Position numbers and translations under genes: made by a program. From positions 1-13,128 of the forward strand of contig ONWI01000236.1 of assembly GCA_900321515.1 (NCBI GenBank): 13,128 nt of DNA, read 5' to 3'. The notes under the pieces were generated by a model. That model was not told the DNA's origin and searched no databases. It saw only the letters and a list, made by a program, of their open reading frames with translations. Source of the stretch: an uncultured Eubacteriales bacterium. GTDB taxonomy: Bacteria; Bacillota; Clostridia; Oscillospirales; Acutalibacteraceae. Within the stretch, counting starts at the first letter, position 1; each line of letters begins with the position of its first letter. Shown piece after piece: positions 1-7,298 of the stretch.

Positions 1-69
1 TCCTTTTCCATGCAGATTCCTGACGAAGTATATGATGAATTGATGAGGGGGATTGCCGCAGATGAATAA
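1..69 (+). CDS. ylxR: YlxR/RnpM C-terminus (partial, 5' end outside window)
   Basis: The first 22 codons in frame 1 end in a TAA at 67-69 and encode a tail containing IPDEVYDELMRGIAADE. A C-terminal segment of the type IP-E-VY-EL is usual for the YlxR (DUF448) family, a small RNA-binding protein encoded between nusA and ylxQ in Firmicutes and reported in Bacillus as a modulator of RNase P (RnpM). Only the tail is visible, so the call rests on this short motif and on the neighbours: ylxQ overlaps its 3' end by 8 nt and infB follows. The fold and start lie outside the window. Confidence 0.75.
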   Translation, partial: SFSMQIPDEVYDELMRGIAADE

Positions 70-376
70 CAAGCTGCTTTCACTGCTTGGGCTGATGCGA
101 AGAGCGGGGAAGCTATCGCTGGGGTTTGACGCTGCGGCTGACAGTGCGGGATCGGGTATAAGCTGCCTGATTCTCACCACCGCGGATATTTCACCCAAGA
201 CCTTAAAGGAGCTGAATTACAAAATCAACAACAAAACCGATGTAATTGCAATCGGCTGCGGCCAGGACGACATTCAGCAGGCGATAGGCAAGGCCGTCAA
301 AATCATCTCAATCAATGATAAAGGATTCGCTCAAAAGGCAAGACTTTTGATGGAAACAGATAACGGGGAGGAATAA
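62..376 (+). CDS. ylxQ: YlxQ, L7Ae-family kink-turn RNA-binding protein
   Basis: A 104-residue protein beginning MNNKLLSLLGLMRRAGKLSLGFDAA, which is the typical start of YlxQ (L7Ae/L30e/S12e/Gadd45 superfamily). Such proteins bind kink-turn RNA and are thought to act on ribosomal or other structured RNA. The hydrophobic stretch CLILTTADISPKTLKEL, the later segment TDVIAIGCGQDDIQQAIGKA and the KIISINDKGFAQKA tail follow the alternating beta/alpha pattern of the fold. ATG at 62 is preferred over an in-frame TTG at 53 because the GAGGGGG Shine-Dalgarno at about 44-50 is 11 nt from the ATG but only 2-3 nt from the TTG. The gene overlaps the end of ylxR by 8 nt. Its own 3' end carries the Shine-Dalgarno of infB, so translational coupling along the operon is likely. 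Confidence 0.9.
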   Translation: MNNKLLSLLGLMRRAGKLSLGFDAAADSAGSGISCLILTTADISPKTLKELNYKINNKTDVIAIGCGQDDIQQAIGKAVKIISINDKGFAQKARLLMETDNGEE

Positions 377-379
377 TAT

Positions 380-3300
380 TTGGAAAAAATAAAATATAAA
401 GTGAGCCAGCTGGCAAAGGATATGGGTATGACGGGAAAGGTGCTTGTAGACCTTCTCAAAAAAAGCGGAATTCCGGACAAAAAATACACCACAACAACAT
501 CTCTCGAGGGCGATGAGCTTGACATGGCGTATGAGATTATCACCAGGGAGAATTCCGTTGAGAACTTCGAAGAGTTTCTTTCGCAGGCAAAGCGCATGGA
601 GGTTTCGGAGGTAACAGAAGCCGAGATAGAGGAAACCAAGCACGCCAAGACAGAATCCAAGGAAAAAGCGGAGCCGAAGAAAGAGATTCCCAAGCCCGAA
701 GCAAAGAAGCCTATGGAAGAAAAGCCGGCGAAGCCGGCAAAGCCTGTGGCAAAGGAAGCGGCGGAAAAACAGGCCGCCGAAAAGAAACCTGTCAAGGTAA
801 AGGCTGAAAAAGCCGAAAAGTCGGAAAAGACTGAAAAGACTGAAAAGAAACCCGAGCCTTCCAGAGCCGAGGTCAAGGTTGAAGCAAGACCCAAGAAGGA
901 GAGGACCGAAGCAAAGCCGGAAATCAAGCAGGAAGTCAAGCCTGAAATCAGGCAGGAAGTCAAACCTGCTGTAAAACAGGAGCAGAAGAAGGACATTGCT
1001 GTGGAACCTGTCAGGGAGCCGGTAAAAGAGACTCCGAAGCCGGAAAAGCCCGCTGTTCAGGTCAAGACGCCGGTATCACCTTCCGTCGGTCAGCGTGCCG
1101 CGGTCATCGGACAGATACAGATAAAGCCGCAGGTCAGATCGGATAAGAAAAAGGAAACGAGAGATTCCGGCAGGGACAATCGAGACCGCAGAGGCGCATC
1201 CGCGCAGGATAATCAGAAGCGCGAAAAGGTGCAGCCCGCAAAGCAGCCCGCTTCACAGAGCGGAGCCAAGAGCGCAGGCACGCCCGCAAAGATGCAGTCT
1301 GCTCCGCCCAAGCCGGTCGCTAAGGTGCCGGTCAAGGCCGCGACCAACAAGCCGATAGATCCCGCATTCCGTCAGCCGCAGAAGCAGAAGAATCCTTCAC
1401 AGCAGCCCAGAAGGGTAGAACCCCCGACAACCAGAATTGTCGATACCCGCACAACCGATCTCAACGCGGATAAGTACAATACCCGTTATGACGATATGGC
1501 TATGGAGAAGGAATTCGGCCGCCGCAATGAGTCCACGGCGAACAAGCAGAAGCTCCATCAGAAATCCCAGGACTACCGCAAGAAGAAGGGCGCCAAAAAA
1601 GAGACCGAAGCGGAGCGTATGCGCCGCATAGAGAATGAGCGCAAGAGCAAGCCGATAACGATTACCGTTCCGGACGAAATCACCGTAGGAGAGCTTGCCC
1701 TCAGACTGAAGGTCACCGCTTCCGAGGTCATCAAGAAGCTCATGATTATGGGAATGATGGCGACCATCAACGACGTAATAGACTTCGACACGGCGTATCT
1801 TGTTGCTGAAGAGTGCCACGCCAAGGTCGAAAAAGAAGTCGTAGTTACCATCGAAGAACGCATTATAGATGACAGCGAGGATACCGAGGATAACCTCGTT
1901 CCGAGAAGTCCGGTAGTTGTTGTCATGGGTCACGTCGATCACGGCAAGACGTCGCTTCTTGACGCTATCCGCACCACACATGTTACCGCGACCGAGGCCG
2001 GCGGCATCACCCAGCACATCGGCGCGTATCGTGTGTCCATCGGCGACCGTGAGATCACATTCCTCGATACTCCCGGCCATGAGGCATTTACCACCATGAG
2101 AGCCAGAGGCGCTCAGGTTACGGATATTGCCATTCTTGTCGTAGCTGCGGACGACGGCATCATGCCCCAGACGGTTGAAGCCATCAACCATGCCAAGGCC
2201 GCCAATGTTCAGATAATCGTCGCAATCAATAAGATAGATAAGGTCGGAGCAAATCCCGATCAGATCAAGCAGCAGCTGACGGAATACAATCTCGTACCCG
2301 AGGAATGGGGCGGCGATGTTATGTGCATTCCGGTATCCGCAAAGACGCACGAGGGTCTTGACGATCTGCTGGAAAGCGTTATTCTTGTCGCTGATGTCAT
2401 GGAGCTTAAAGCCAATCCCGACCGTTCCGCAAAGGGTACGGTCATCGAAGCGAGGCTCGATAAGGGCAGAGGTCCGGTTGCCACGGTGCTGGTTCAGAAC
2501 GGTACACTTCATACCGGAGATATCATAGTGGCAGGCACATCGGTCGGACGTGTCAGGGCAATGCTCAACGACAAGGGCGAAAGAGTGGAATCCGCAGGAC
2601 CTTCCATTCCTGTTGAGATAACCGGTCTTGACGAGGCTCCCACAGGCGGCGACACATTTGACGCGGTAAGCGACGAACGCCTTGCACGCGAGCTTGTCGA
2701 GCAGCGCAAGCAGAAGCAGAAGGACGAGATATTCAGACAGCGCACACAGGTAACGCTCGACAATCTCTTCAGCCAGATGCAGGAGGGCGAGATGAAGGAG
2801 CTTAAGATAATCATCAAAGCCGACGTACAAGGCTCTGTTGAGGCTGTCAGACAGTCGCTTGTCAAGCTCTCGAACGAAGAGGTTCGTGTCAATGTAATTC
2901 ACGGCGCGGTTGGTGCGGTCAGTGAATCCGACGTAATGCTCGCCGACGCTTCACAGGCAATTATTGTAGGCTTCAATGTCCGTCCGGATCCTGTTGCCGA
3001 GGAATACGCCAAGCGTCAGGGTGTGGATTTGCGTCTGTACCGCATTATCTACGACTGCATCGAGGAAATTCAGGATGCCATGAAGGGTATGCTCGCCCCC
3101 AAGACCCGCGTAGTCGAGCTTGGCAAGGCGGAGATCCGCATGGTCTACAAAATCACCAATGTCGGTATTGTCGCCGGCTGTTATGTGACGCAGGGCAAAA
3201 TTCAGCGCCACGCTCAGATCAGAGTGGTTCGCGACGGAATTGTGCTTGCCGAGGATAAGATTGCCTCTCTCAAACGCTTTAAGGACGACCAGAAGGAAGT

Positions 3301-3400
3301 TGCCGAAGGCTATGAGTGCGGTATCACGCTCGAGCGTTACAATGACATCAAGGAAGGCGACATGCTGGAAGCCTTCATCGTGGAAGAATACAGAGATTAA
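380..3400 (+). CDS. infB: Translation initiation factor IF-2
   Basis: A GTPase that brings initiator fMet-tRNA to the 30S subunit and promotes 50S joining. At 1006 residues it is long for a Gram-positive IF-2. An N-terminal IF2_N domain (about 3-55) is followed by a Lys/Glu/Pro/Ala-rich, probably disordered linker (about 80-415), a second IF2_N-like domain (about 424-490), and then the G domain. G1 GHVDHGKT is at 517-524, G3 DTPGH at 563-567, G4 NKID at 617-620, and an SAK G5 follows. The C-terminal domains II-IV include the fMet-tRNA-binding C2 region, ending near ITLERYNDIKEGDMLEAFIVEEY. The start is TTG at 380, set by GGGGAGGAAT (365-374), which lies inside the end of ylxQ; only 3 nt separate the ylxQ stop from this start. 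No in-frame ATG near this position would retain the first domain. Confidence 0.98.
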   Translation: MEKIKYKVSQLAKDMGMTGKVLVDLLKKSGIPDKKYTTTTSLEGDELDMAYEIITRENSVENFEEFLSQAKRMEVSEVTEAEIEETKHAKTESKEKAEPKKEIPKPEAKKPMEEKPAKPAKPVAKEAAEKQAAEKKPVKVKAEKAEKSEKTEKTEKKPEPSRAEVKVEARPKKERTEAKPEIKQEVKPEIRQEVKPAVKQEQKKDIAVEPVREPVKETPKPEKPAVQVKTPVSPSVGQRAAVIGQIQIKPQVRSDKKKETRDSGRDNRDRRGASAQDNQKREKVQPAKQPASQSGAKSAGTPAKMQSAPPKPVAKVPVKAATNKPIDPAFRQPQKQKNPSQQPRRVEPPTTRIVDTRTTDLNADKYNTRYDDMAMEKEFGRRNESTANKQKLHQKSQDYRKKKGAKKETEAERMRRIENERKSKPITITVPDEITVGELALRLKVTASEVIKKLMIMGMMATINDVIDFDTAYLVAEECHAKVEKEVVVTIEERIIDDSEDTEDNLVPRSPVVVVMGHVDHGKTSLLDAIRTTHVTATEAGGITQHIGAYRVSIGDREITFLDTPGHEAFTTMRARGAQVTDIAILVVAADDGIMPQTVEAINHAKAANVQIIVAINKIDKVGANPDQIKQQLTEYNLVPEEWGGDVMCIPVSAKTHEGLDDLLESVILVADVMELKANPDRSAKGTVIEARLDKGRGPVATVLVQNGTLHTGDIIVAGTSVGRVRAMLNDKGERVESAGPSIPVEITGLDEAPTGGDTFDAVSDERLARELVEQRKQKQKDEIFRQRTQVTLDNLFSQMQEGEMKELKIIIKADVQGSVEAVRQSLVKLSNEEVRVNVIHGAVGAVSESDVMLADASQAIIVGFNVRPDPVAEEYAKRQGVDLRLYRIIYDCIEEIQDAMKGMLAPKTRVVELGKAEIRMVYKITNVGIVAGCYVTQGKIQRHAQIRVVRDGIVLAEDKIASLKRFKDDQKEVAEGYECGITLERYNDIKEGDMLEAFIVEEYRD
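920..967 (+). repeat. Tandem 24-bp repeat inside the infB linker
   Basis: Two adjacent 24-nt units (920-943 and 944-967) differ at two positions and encode EIKQEVKP followed by EIRQEVKP. A degenerate third copy (AVKQEQKK) follows. The unit is a multiple of three, so copy-number change would lengthen or shorten the disordered linker without breaking the frame. A smaller repeat encoding KTEKTEK lies at about 825-850. Confidence 0.8.
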
Positions 3401-3421
3401 GCCTTTGCGGGAGGATATTAC

Positions 3422-3811
3422 ATGTCAGGACACAGAATCGGCCGCATCAATGAGGATATAAAGCGTGAGCTTTCCGCGATTTTCAGGACATTGAAGGATC
3501 CCAGAATCAGCAGCATGATTACAGTATTGAGAGTGGATGTGACAAACGATCTTTCGTATGCGACTATCCACGTCAGCACAATCGAGGGCGAGGATAAGAC
3601 GGCGGAATCGGTCAAGGGACTGAAATCTGCGCAGGGATATATCCGCCGTGAGCTCGGTTCCGCCCTGAAGCTGCGCCATGTGCCTGAGCTTCGTTTTGTG
3701 GCAGATAATTCCATAGCCTACAGCGCGGAGATAAACAAAATACTCAAAGGACTGAATATTTCTCACGACGAAGAATCTTCCGGAGAAGAAAAGTCCGATG
3801 CGGAAGAATAA
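3422..3811 (+). CDS. rbfA: Ribosome-binding factor A
   Basis: A 129-residue KH-like protein that binds the 30S subunit near the 5' end of 16S rRNA and assists late maturation and cold adaptation. Family hallmarks are the start SGHRIGRINEDIKRELSAIFRTLKDPRI, the central VTVxxVxxxxDLxxAxVxVS-type strand (here VLRVDVTNDLSYATIHVS) and the GYIRRELGSALKLRHVPELRFVADNSI segment. An acidic tail (DEESSGEEKSDAEE) closes the protein. The start is supported by GGGAGGA at 3409-3415. It lies 21 nt after infB, the usual arrangement, and is likely co-transcribed with it. Confidence 0.97.
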   Translation: MSGHRIGRINEDIKRELSAIFRTLKDPRISSMITVLRVDVTNDLSYATIHVSTIEGEDKTAESVKGLKSAQGYIRRELGSALKLRHVPELRFVADNSIAYSAEINKILKGLNISHDEESSGEEKSDAEE

Positions 3812-3823
3812 ATTTATTTGTCA

Positions 3824-3858
3824 ATTGGACTTTTCGGGCTTGTACCGGGAAGTCCAAT
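3824..3858. promoter_or_regulatory. 14-bp dyad overlapping the -35 of the nrnA promoter
   Basis: ATTGGACTTTTCGG (3824-3837) pairs with CCGGGAAGTCCAAT (3845-3858) around a 7-nt centre. The outer nine pairs are perfect, two are T-G, and the inner three are Watson-Crick. No T run follows, so it is not a standard intrinsic terminator. Its centre (about 3841) coincides with the putative -35 of the downstream promoter. It could be an operator, or an RNA hairpin at the 3' end of infB-rbfA readthrough transcripts. Confidence 0.6.
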
Positions 3859-3868
3859 GTGCTATAAT
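3840..3868 (+). promoter_or_regulatory. Extended -10 promoter for nrnA
   Basis: A perfect extended -10, TG-C-TATAAT (TG 3860-3861, TATAAT 3863-3868), has a weak -35 TTGTAC (3840-3845) at 17-nt spacing. Transcription would start about 3875, giving a leader of about 25 nt with an AGGAGA site before the nrnA ATG. A weak -35 with a TGn extension is a recognised sigma-A promoter design. Confidence 0.7.
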
Positions 3869-3900
3869 GTATGTACCAAATAACAGGAGAGTGAATTTAA

Positions 3901-4908
3901 ATGGCAACAGTAAAAAAAAGAACCGAAAACGCTTTAAAGCTCTGCGGAGGAGCCGATAAGACTTACAGAAATCAGTTAGTCAAGACCGCAAAATCATTGC
4001 TTAAAATGAACAATGTGTTGATTCTCTCGCACAGGGCGCCCGACGGAGATACGCTTGGCTGCGCGTTTGCGCTCTGCCGCGGAATGCGTTCGCTCGGGAA
4101 AAATGCTGCCGTAAAGTGCGCGGACGCGATACCCGAAAAATATTCATTCATGAGCGAGGGAATGGAAGAACAGACCTTTGAACCGGCGCATTTTGTCACA
4201 GTAGATATTGCCGGCGCGCATCTGCTCGGTTCCATCGCCGATGAATACGAGAAGAAAATCGAGGTCTGCATAGATCATCATTTCAGAAATAGCATTGAAG
4301 CGCCCGTCAAATTCGTCGATACCGACGCGGCGGCTACCGCTGAGGTAATCTGGCTGCTGCTCTGCGCCATGGGCGTTGAGATGAATAAGGAAATAGCGTC
4401 CTGCCTTTTCGCAGCGATTTCCACCGACACAGGCTGCTTCAAGTACAGCAATGTGAAGCCGCGTACACATCTGATTGCGGTTGAATTGATGAAATATGAC
4501 GTTGACTGCGCCAAAATCAACTTCAAGCTGCTTGACGAAGTGAGCATGGCGCAGCTCCAACTGAAAAAACAGGCGCTCGATACGCTCGAATACTGCTGTG
4601 ACAATCAGTGCGCAATAGTTACCGTTACATCTGAGATGATTGAATCCACGGGCGCGTCGCCAGAAGACCTCGACGGCATTTCCAATATTCCGAGAAGCAT
4701 AGCCGGAGTGGAATGCGGCGTGACAATGAGACAGATTAATGACGGCTGGAAGATTTCTGTGCGTTCAAGCGAGAAGCTCAACGCCTCAGATCTGTGCGGC
4801 AAATTCGGAGGCGGCGGTCACAAAGCGGCAGCAGGTTGCAAATTCGGCGAAAACTATGAAGATGCCAAGAAGCAGCTTGTTGAGGCAATAAGCAAAATAC
4901 TGAAATGA
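3901..4908 (+). CDS. nrnA: DHH-DHHA1 phosphoesterase, NrnA type (nanoRNase/pAp phosphatase)
   Basis: A 335-residue member of the DHH superfamily. NrnA proteins degrade short oligoribonucleotides and dephosphorylate pAp in the cytoplasm, using metal bound by conserved Asp/His residues. Visible motifs are SHRAPDGD (43-50, with D48 and D50), D102 in VDIAG, D125-H126-H127 in CIDHHF, and the DHHA1-domain GGGGHK (303-308) with AAAG after it. DTDAAATAEVIW and AAISTDTGCFKYSN are also typical. The ATG at 3901 has AGGAGA at 3885-3890. About 25 residues precede the usual family start (near LLKMNNVLILSHR), so a later start is possible but has no better ribosome site. Position between rbfA and truB is conserved in Firmicutes. 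The exact substrate preference cannot be read from the sequence. Confidence 0.92.
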   Translation: MATVKKRTENALKLCGGADKTYRNQLVKTAKSLLKMNNVLILSHRAPDGDTLGCAFALCRGMRSLGKNAAVKCADAIPEKYSFMSEGMEEQTFEPAHFVTVDIAGAHLLGSIADEYEKKIEVCIDHHFRNSIEAPVKFVDTDAAATAEVIWLLLCAMGVEMNKEIASCLFAAISTDTGCFKYSNVKPRTHLIAVELMKYDVDCAKINFKLLDEVSMAQLQLKKQALDTLEYCCDNQCAIVTVTSEMIESTGASPEDLDGISNIPRSIAGVECGVTMRQINDGWKISVRSSEKLNASDLCGKFGGGGHKAAAGCKFGENYEDAKKQLVEAISKILK

Positions 4909-4930
4909 TTTATTATATGTAAAGTTATTA

Positions 4931-4978
4931 TGCTTGACAAAAATTATATATGACAAGCAAAAATACTTTGCATTTATT
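4931..4978 (+). promoter_or_regulatory. Possible weak promoter with inverted repeat upstream of truB
   Basis: The AT-rich 89-nt gap between nrnA and truB contains TTGACA (4934-4939) without a good -10 at normal spacing. A second box, ATGACA (4950-4955), has a 17-nt spacer to TTTATT (4973-4978). TGCTTG (4931-4936) and CAAGCA (4954-4959) form an inverted repeat around the first box. This is suggestive of a promoter/operator but weak. The gap has no terminator-like hairpin, so readthrough from nrnA is equally possible. Confidence 0.3.
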
Positions 4979-4997
4979 CGGAGTGATTTAATACAAT

Positions 4998-5951
4998 ATG
5001 GGCTGGCAAAACAGTGCTGTAAACGGAATATTGCTGCTCGACAAGCCGTCGGGATTTACGTCGTTCGATGTTTGCGCGGTGGTCAGGGGAATGCTCCACA
5101 CCAAGAAAGTGGGGCATTCCGGCACACTTGACCCGATGGCAACAGGCGTGCTGCCGATACTTGTGGGGTCGGCAACGCGTGCGCTGGATCTGATCCCGTC
5201 GCACGACAAGACATATGTTGCCGGCTTCCGGCTGGGAATTACAACCGATACGCTCGATATCACAGGGAACATTCTGTCAGAGCGCCACGCGGACGTCGGT
5301 GAGGAAGAGCTTCGGGCGGCAATGGATTTGTTCCGTGGAGATATAATGCAGGTACCGCCCATGTATTCCGCGGTTTCCGTCGGAGGCAAGAAGCTTTATG
5401 ATCTTGCGAGGCAGGGCGTTGAGGTGGAGCGTGAAGCGCGACCGGTTACGGTTCACCGTCTGACGCTCGACAGTTACGACCGAGCCGGCGCGTCCGGAGT
5501 GTTGACTGTCTCCTGTTCCAAGGGGACATATATCCGCACGCTTATCGACGACATTGGCAAAGAGCTTGGCTGCGGGGCAGTGCTGACCTCGCTCAGACGC
5601 ACAGAAGCGTCCGGAATATCTGTAAATAGCTGCATTACACTTGCCGAAGCCCAGGAGTACAAAGATCGGGGACTTTTGGAGAGCAGACTGCTTTCGGTGG
5701 ACAGGATATTTGACGAATATCCCGCGGTTTATATTTCAGAGAATCAGGCGGTTCGCTTCTCCAACGGCGCAACGCTTGCGCTGGAACGCCTTCAGCCGCC
5801 ATTTGTGGGAGATGTCCGTCAGTCCGAAAAGCTCAGCTCGGACAAATATCCGCAGGATTCGCTTTACCGCGTTTACTCAAGGGCGGACAAAACGTTTTTG
5901 GGACTTGGAGTAAAAAAGACCGACGAGCTCAGAGTAATGAAAAGATTTTGA
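4998..5951 (+). CDS. truB: tRNA pseudouridine(55) synthase
   Basis: Converts U55 of the T-loop of tRNAs to pseudouridine. At 317 residues it is of ordinary length. The N-terminus GILLLDKPSGFTSFDV and the motif HSGTLDPMATGVLPI are diagnostic; the catalytic aspartate is D45 in GTLDP (42-46). Further conserved segments are DITG, MQVPPMYSAVSVGGKKLYDLARQGVEVER and SKGTYIRTLIDDIGKELG, with LTSLRRTEASG after them. A C-terminal PUA-like region (about 240-317) follows. The start ATG has a GGAGTGA site at 4980-4986. ribF follows after 25 nt, the standard truB-ribF pair of Firmicutes. Confidence 0.97.
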   Translation: MGWQNSAVNGILLLDKPSGFTSFDVCAVVRGMLHTKKVGHSGTLDPMATGVLPILVGSATRALDLIPSHDKTYVAGFRLGITTDTLDITGNILSERHADVGEEELRAAMDLFRGDIMQVPPMYSAVSVGGKKLYDLARQGVEVEREARPVTVHRLTLDSYDRAGASGVLTVSCSKGTYIRTLIDDIGKELGCGAVLTSLRRTEASGISVNSCITLAEAQEYKDRGLLESRLLSVDRIFDEYPAVYISENQAVRFSNGATLALERLQPPFVGDVRQSEKLSSDKYPQDSLYRVYSRADKTFLGLGVKKTDELRVMKRF

Positions 5952-5976
5952 CTTTACAGGTGGTGGAAATCACGCA

Positions 5977-6885
5977 ATGAATATTTACAGTCAAATACCA
6001 GAGTTAAAATCCACTGCTGTCGCTCTGGGCTGCTTTGACGGGATTCACCTTGGTCACAAAGCGGTTATCGAAATGCTGAATCTGCCCGGATTCAAAAACT
6101 TGAATAAGGCTGTTTTTTCGTTTTCCGACGCTCCTGCCTTTAAGAAGGGCGCCGAAAGCATTGCTTCGTTCGACGATAAGTGCGAAATTCTTTCGGAAAT
6201 GGGCGTCAGAGAACTGATACTTCCTTCATTTGACTCTGTGAGGGATTATTCTCCGGAGGTCTTTTTCAGTGAGATCCTGATAAACAGGCTCGACGCGCGT
6301 CTGCTTGTGTGCGGTGAGAATTACAGGTTTGGCAGGCGGGCAACCGGCGACTGCGGATTGCTGCGTAAGCTTTGCGCGGAGCAGGGGATAGATTGCATAG
6401 TGGTTCCGTCGGTAATGTACGGCGGGAAGATGATTTCATCGTCGCGGATAAGGGCGGCGCTTACCTGCGGCGACATCAAGTCCGCTACGGATATGCTTGG
6501 ACGTCAATTCAGCTATTGTTTTGAGGTAGTCCACGGAAGAAAGCTCGGCAGACTGCTTGGAACACCGACCATAAATCAGTTTTTTCCAAAGAATTATCTG
6601 ATACCCGCATACGGTGTATACGCTTCCATAACTGACATCGACGGCAGGAAATATCCCTCGGTAACCAATATCGGAATAAAGCCGACAGTAGGTTCAGACG
6701 AGCCGCTGAGCGAGACATGGATTATTGGCTATGACGGCGGCGATCTTTACGGAAAATTTATCAGAGTCAGTCTTGTGGGATACATGCGGAAGGAATGCAA
6801 GTTTTCCTCGATTGATGCATTGAAGCTTGCGATACATAGCGACGGTGTAAAGTCTGTTAGCTTGACATCCCAATTTCTCAAATAA
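5977..6885 (+). CDS. ribF: Bifunctional riboflavin kinase / FAD synthetase
   Basis: Phosphorylates riboflavin to FMN and adenylates FMN to FAD. In this 302-residue protein the N-terminal FAD-synthetase domain shows GCFDGIHLGH (18-27) and the SSSRIR motif (154-159). The C-terminal flavokinase domain shows GTPT (195-198), LIPAYGVYA, NIGIKPTVG (from 231) and E246, at the position of the conserved catalytic Glu, followed by DLYGKFIRVSLVGYMRKE. Small departures from the common consensus (GTPTINQ rather than GTPTANL, SETW rather than ETH) leave the key residues in place. An AGGTGGTGGAA site precedes the ATG. The gene is co-directional with truB and the downstream thioesterase (20-nt gap). No FMN riboswitch is seen in front of it. 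Confidence 0.96.
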   Translation: MNIYSQIPELKSTAVALGCFDGIHLGHKAVIEMLNLPGFKNLNKAVFSFSDAPAFKKGAESIASFDDKCEILSEMGVRELILPSFDSVRDYSPEVFFSEILINRLDARLLVCGENYRFGRRATGDCGLLRKLCAEQGIDCIVVPSVMYGGKMISSSRIRAALTCGDIKSATDMLGRQFSYCFEVVHGRKLGRLLGTPTINQFFPKNYLIPAYGVYASITDIDGRKYPSVTNIGIKPTVGSDEPLSETWIIGYDGGDLYGKFIRVSLVGYMRKECKFSSIDALKLAIHSDGVKSVSLTSQFLK

Positions 6886-6905
6886 TTCAAATAAGAGGTG
6901 AAAAA

Positions 6906-7298
6906 TTGGATATCGAACTTGAAACAAACACAGAATCATGCACCGTGACCGAGGAAATGCTTGAAAAAAACATCGGTTGCGGCGACACGGAAACCTACGC
7001 CATAGGAATGATGGTATCGCTCATGGAACGTTCCGCGAAGCAGCTTGCCGACCGCCATATACCCGAAGGATTCACCACAGTAGGCGTCATGCTCAACACA
7101 ACGCATGTTGCTCCCACTGTTTGCGGCAAGGAGGTTACTGCCACAGCCACGCTACTTGAAAAATCAGAGGGGCAGTTTTATTTTGAGATAACAGCGAGCG
7201 ATGACCGGGGGGTTATAGGAGAAGCAACTCATCAGCGTGTTGCGGTTCCCTTGGAAAAATTCAACCAGAAAGCCAAACGACGGGGCGGTGTACAATAA
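6906..7298 (+). CDS. Hot-dog-fold thioesterase, FlK-like family
   Basis: A 130-residue single-domain protein resembling the FlK (fluoroacetyl-CoA thioesterase)-like family of acyl-CoA hydrolases. The IGMMVSLMERSAKQL helix is followed by GFTTVGVMLNTTHVAPTVCGKEVTATATL and FEITASDDRGVIGEATHQRVAV, the usual helix-plus-sheet order of hot-dog proteins. E41 and H67 are 26 residues apart, matching the Glu50-His76 spacing I recall for FlK, but the position corresponding to its catalytic Thr42 is I33 here. The start is TTG at 6906 with AGAGGTGA at 6894-6901; no ATG gives an intact first strand. The stop is directly followed by the TTG start of the HAD gene. The true substrate is unknown. Acyl-CoA or a damaged CoA/flavin-related ester would fit the neighbourhood, but that is inference. 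Confidence 0.8.
   Translation: MDIELETNTESCTVTEEMLEKNIGCGDTETYAIGMMVSLMERSAKQLADRHIPEGFTTVGVMLNTTHVAPTVCGKEVTATATLLEKSEGQFYFEITASDDRGVIGEATHQRVAVPLEKFNQKAKRRGGVQ

Noticed and set aside
1397..2902. 501-codon open frame on the minus strand across the infB G-domain region
   Set aside because: It lies opposite highly conserved IF-2 coding sequence, has no Shine-Dalgarno or family resemblance, and its Cys/His/Leu-rich composition is that of a reverse-complement shadow frame.
3824..3858. Intrinsic terminator after rbfA
   Set aside because: The hairpin is strong but no T run follows on either strand, and the -10 of the nrnA promoter follows directly.
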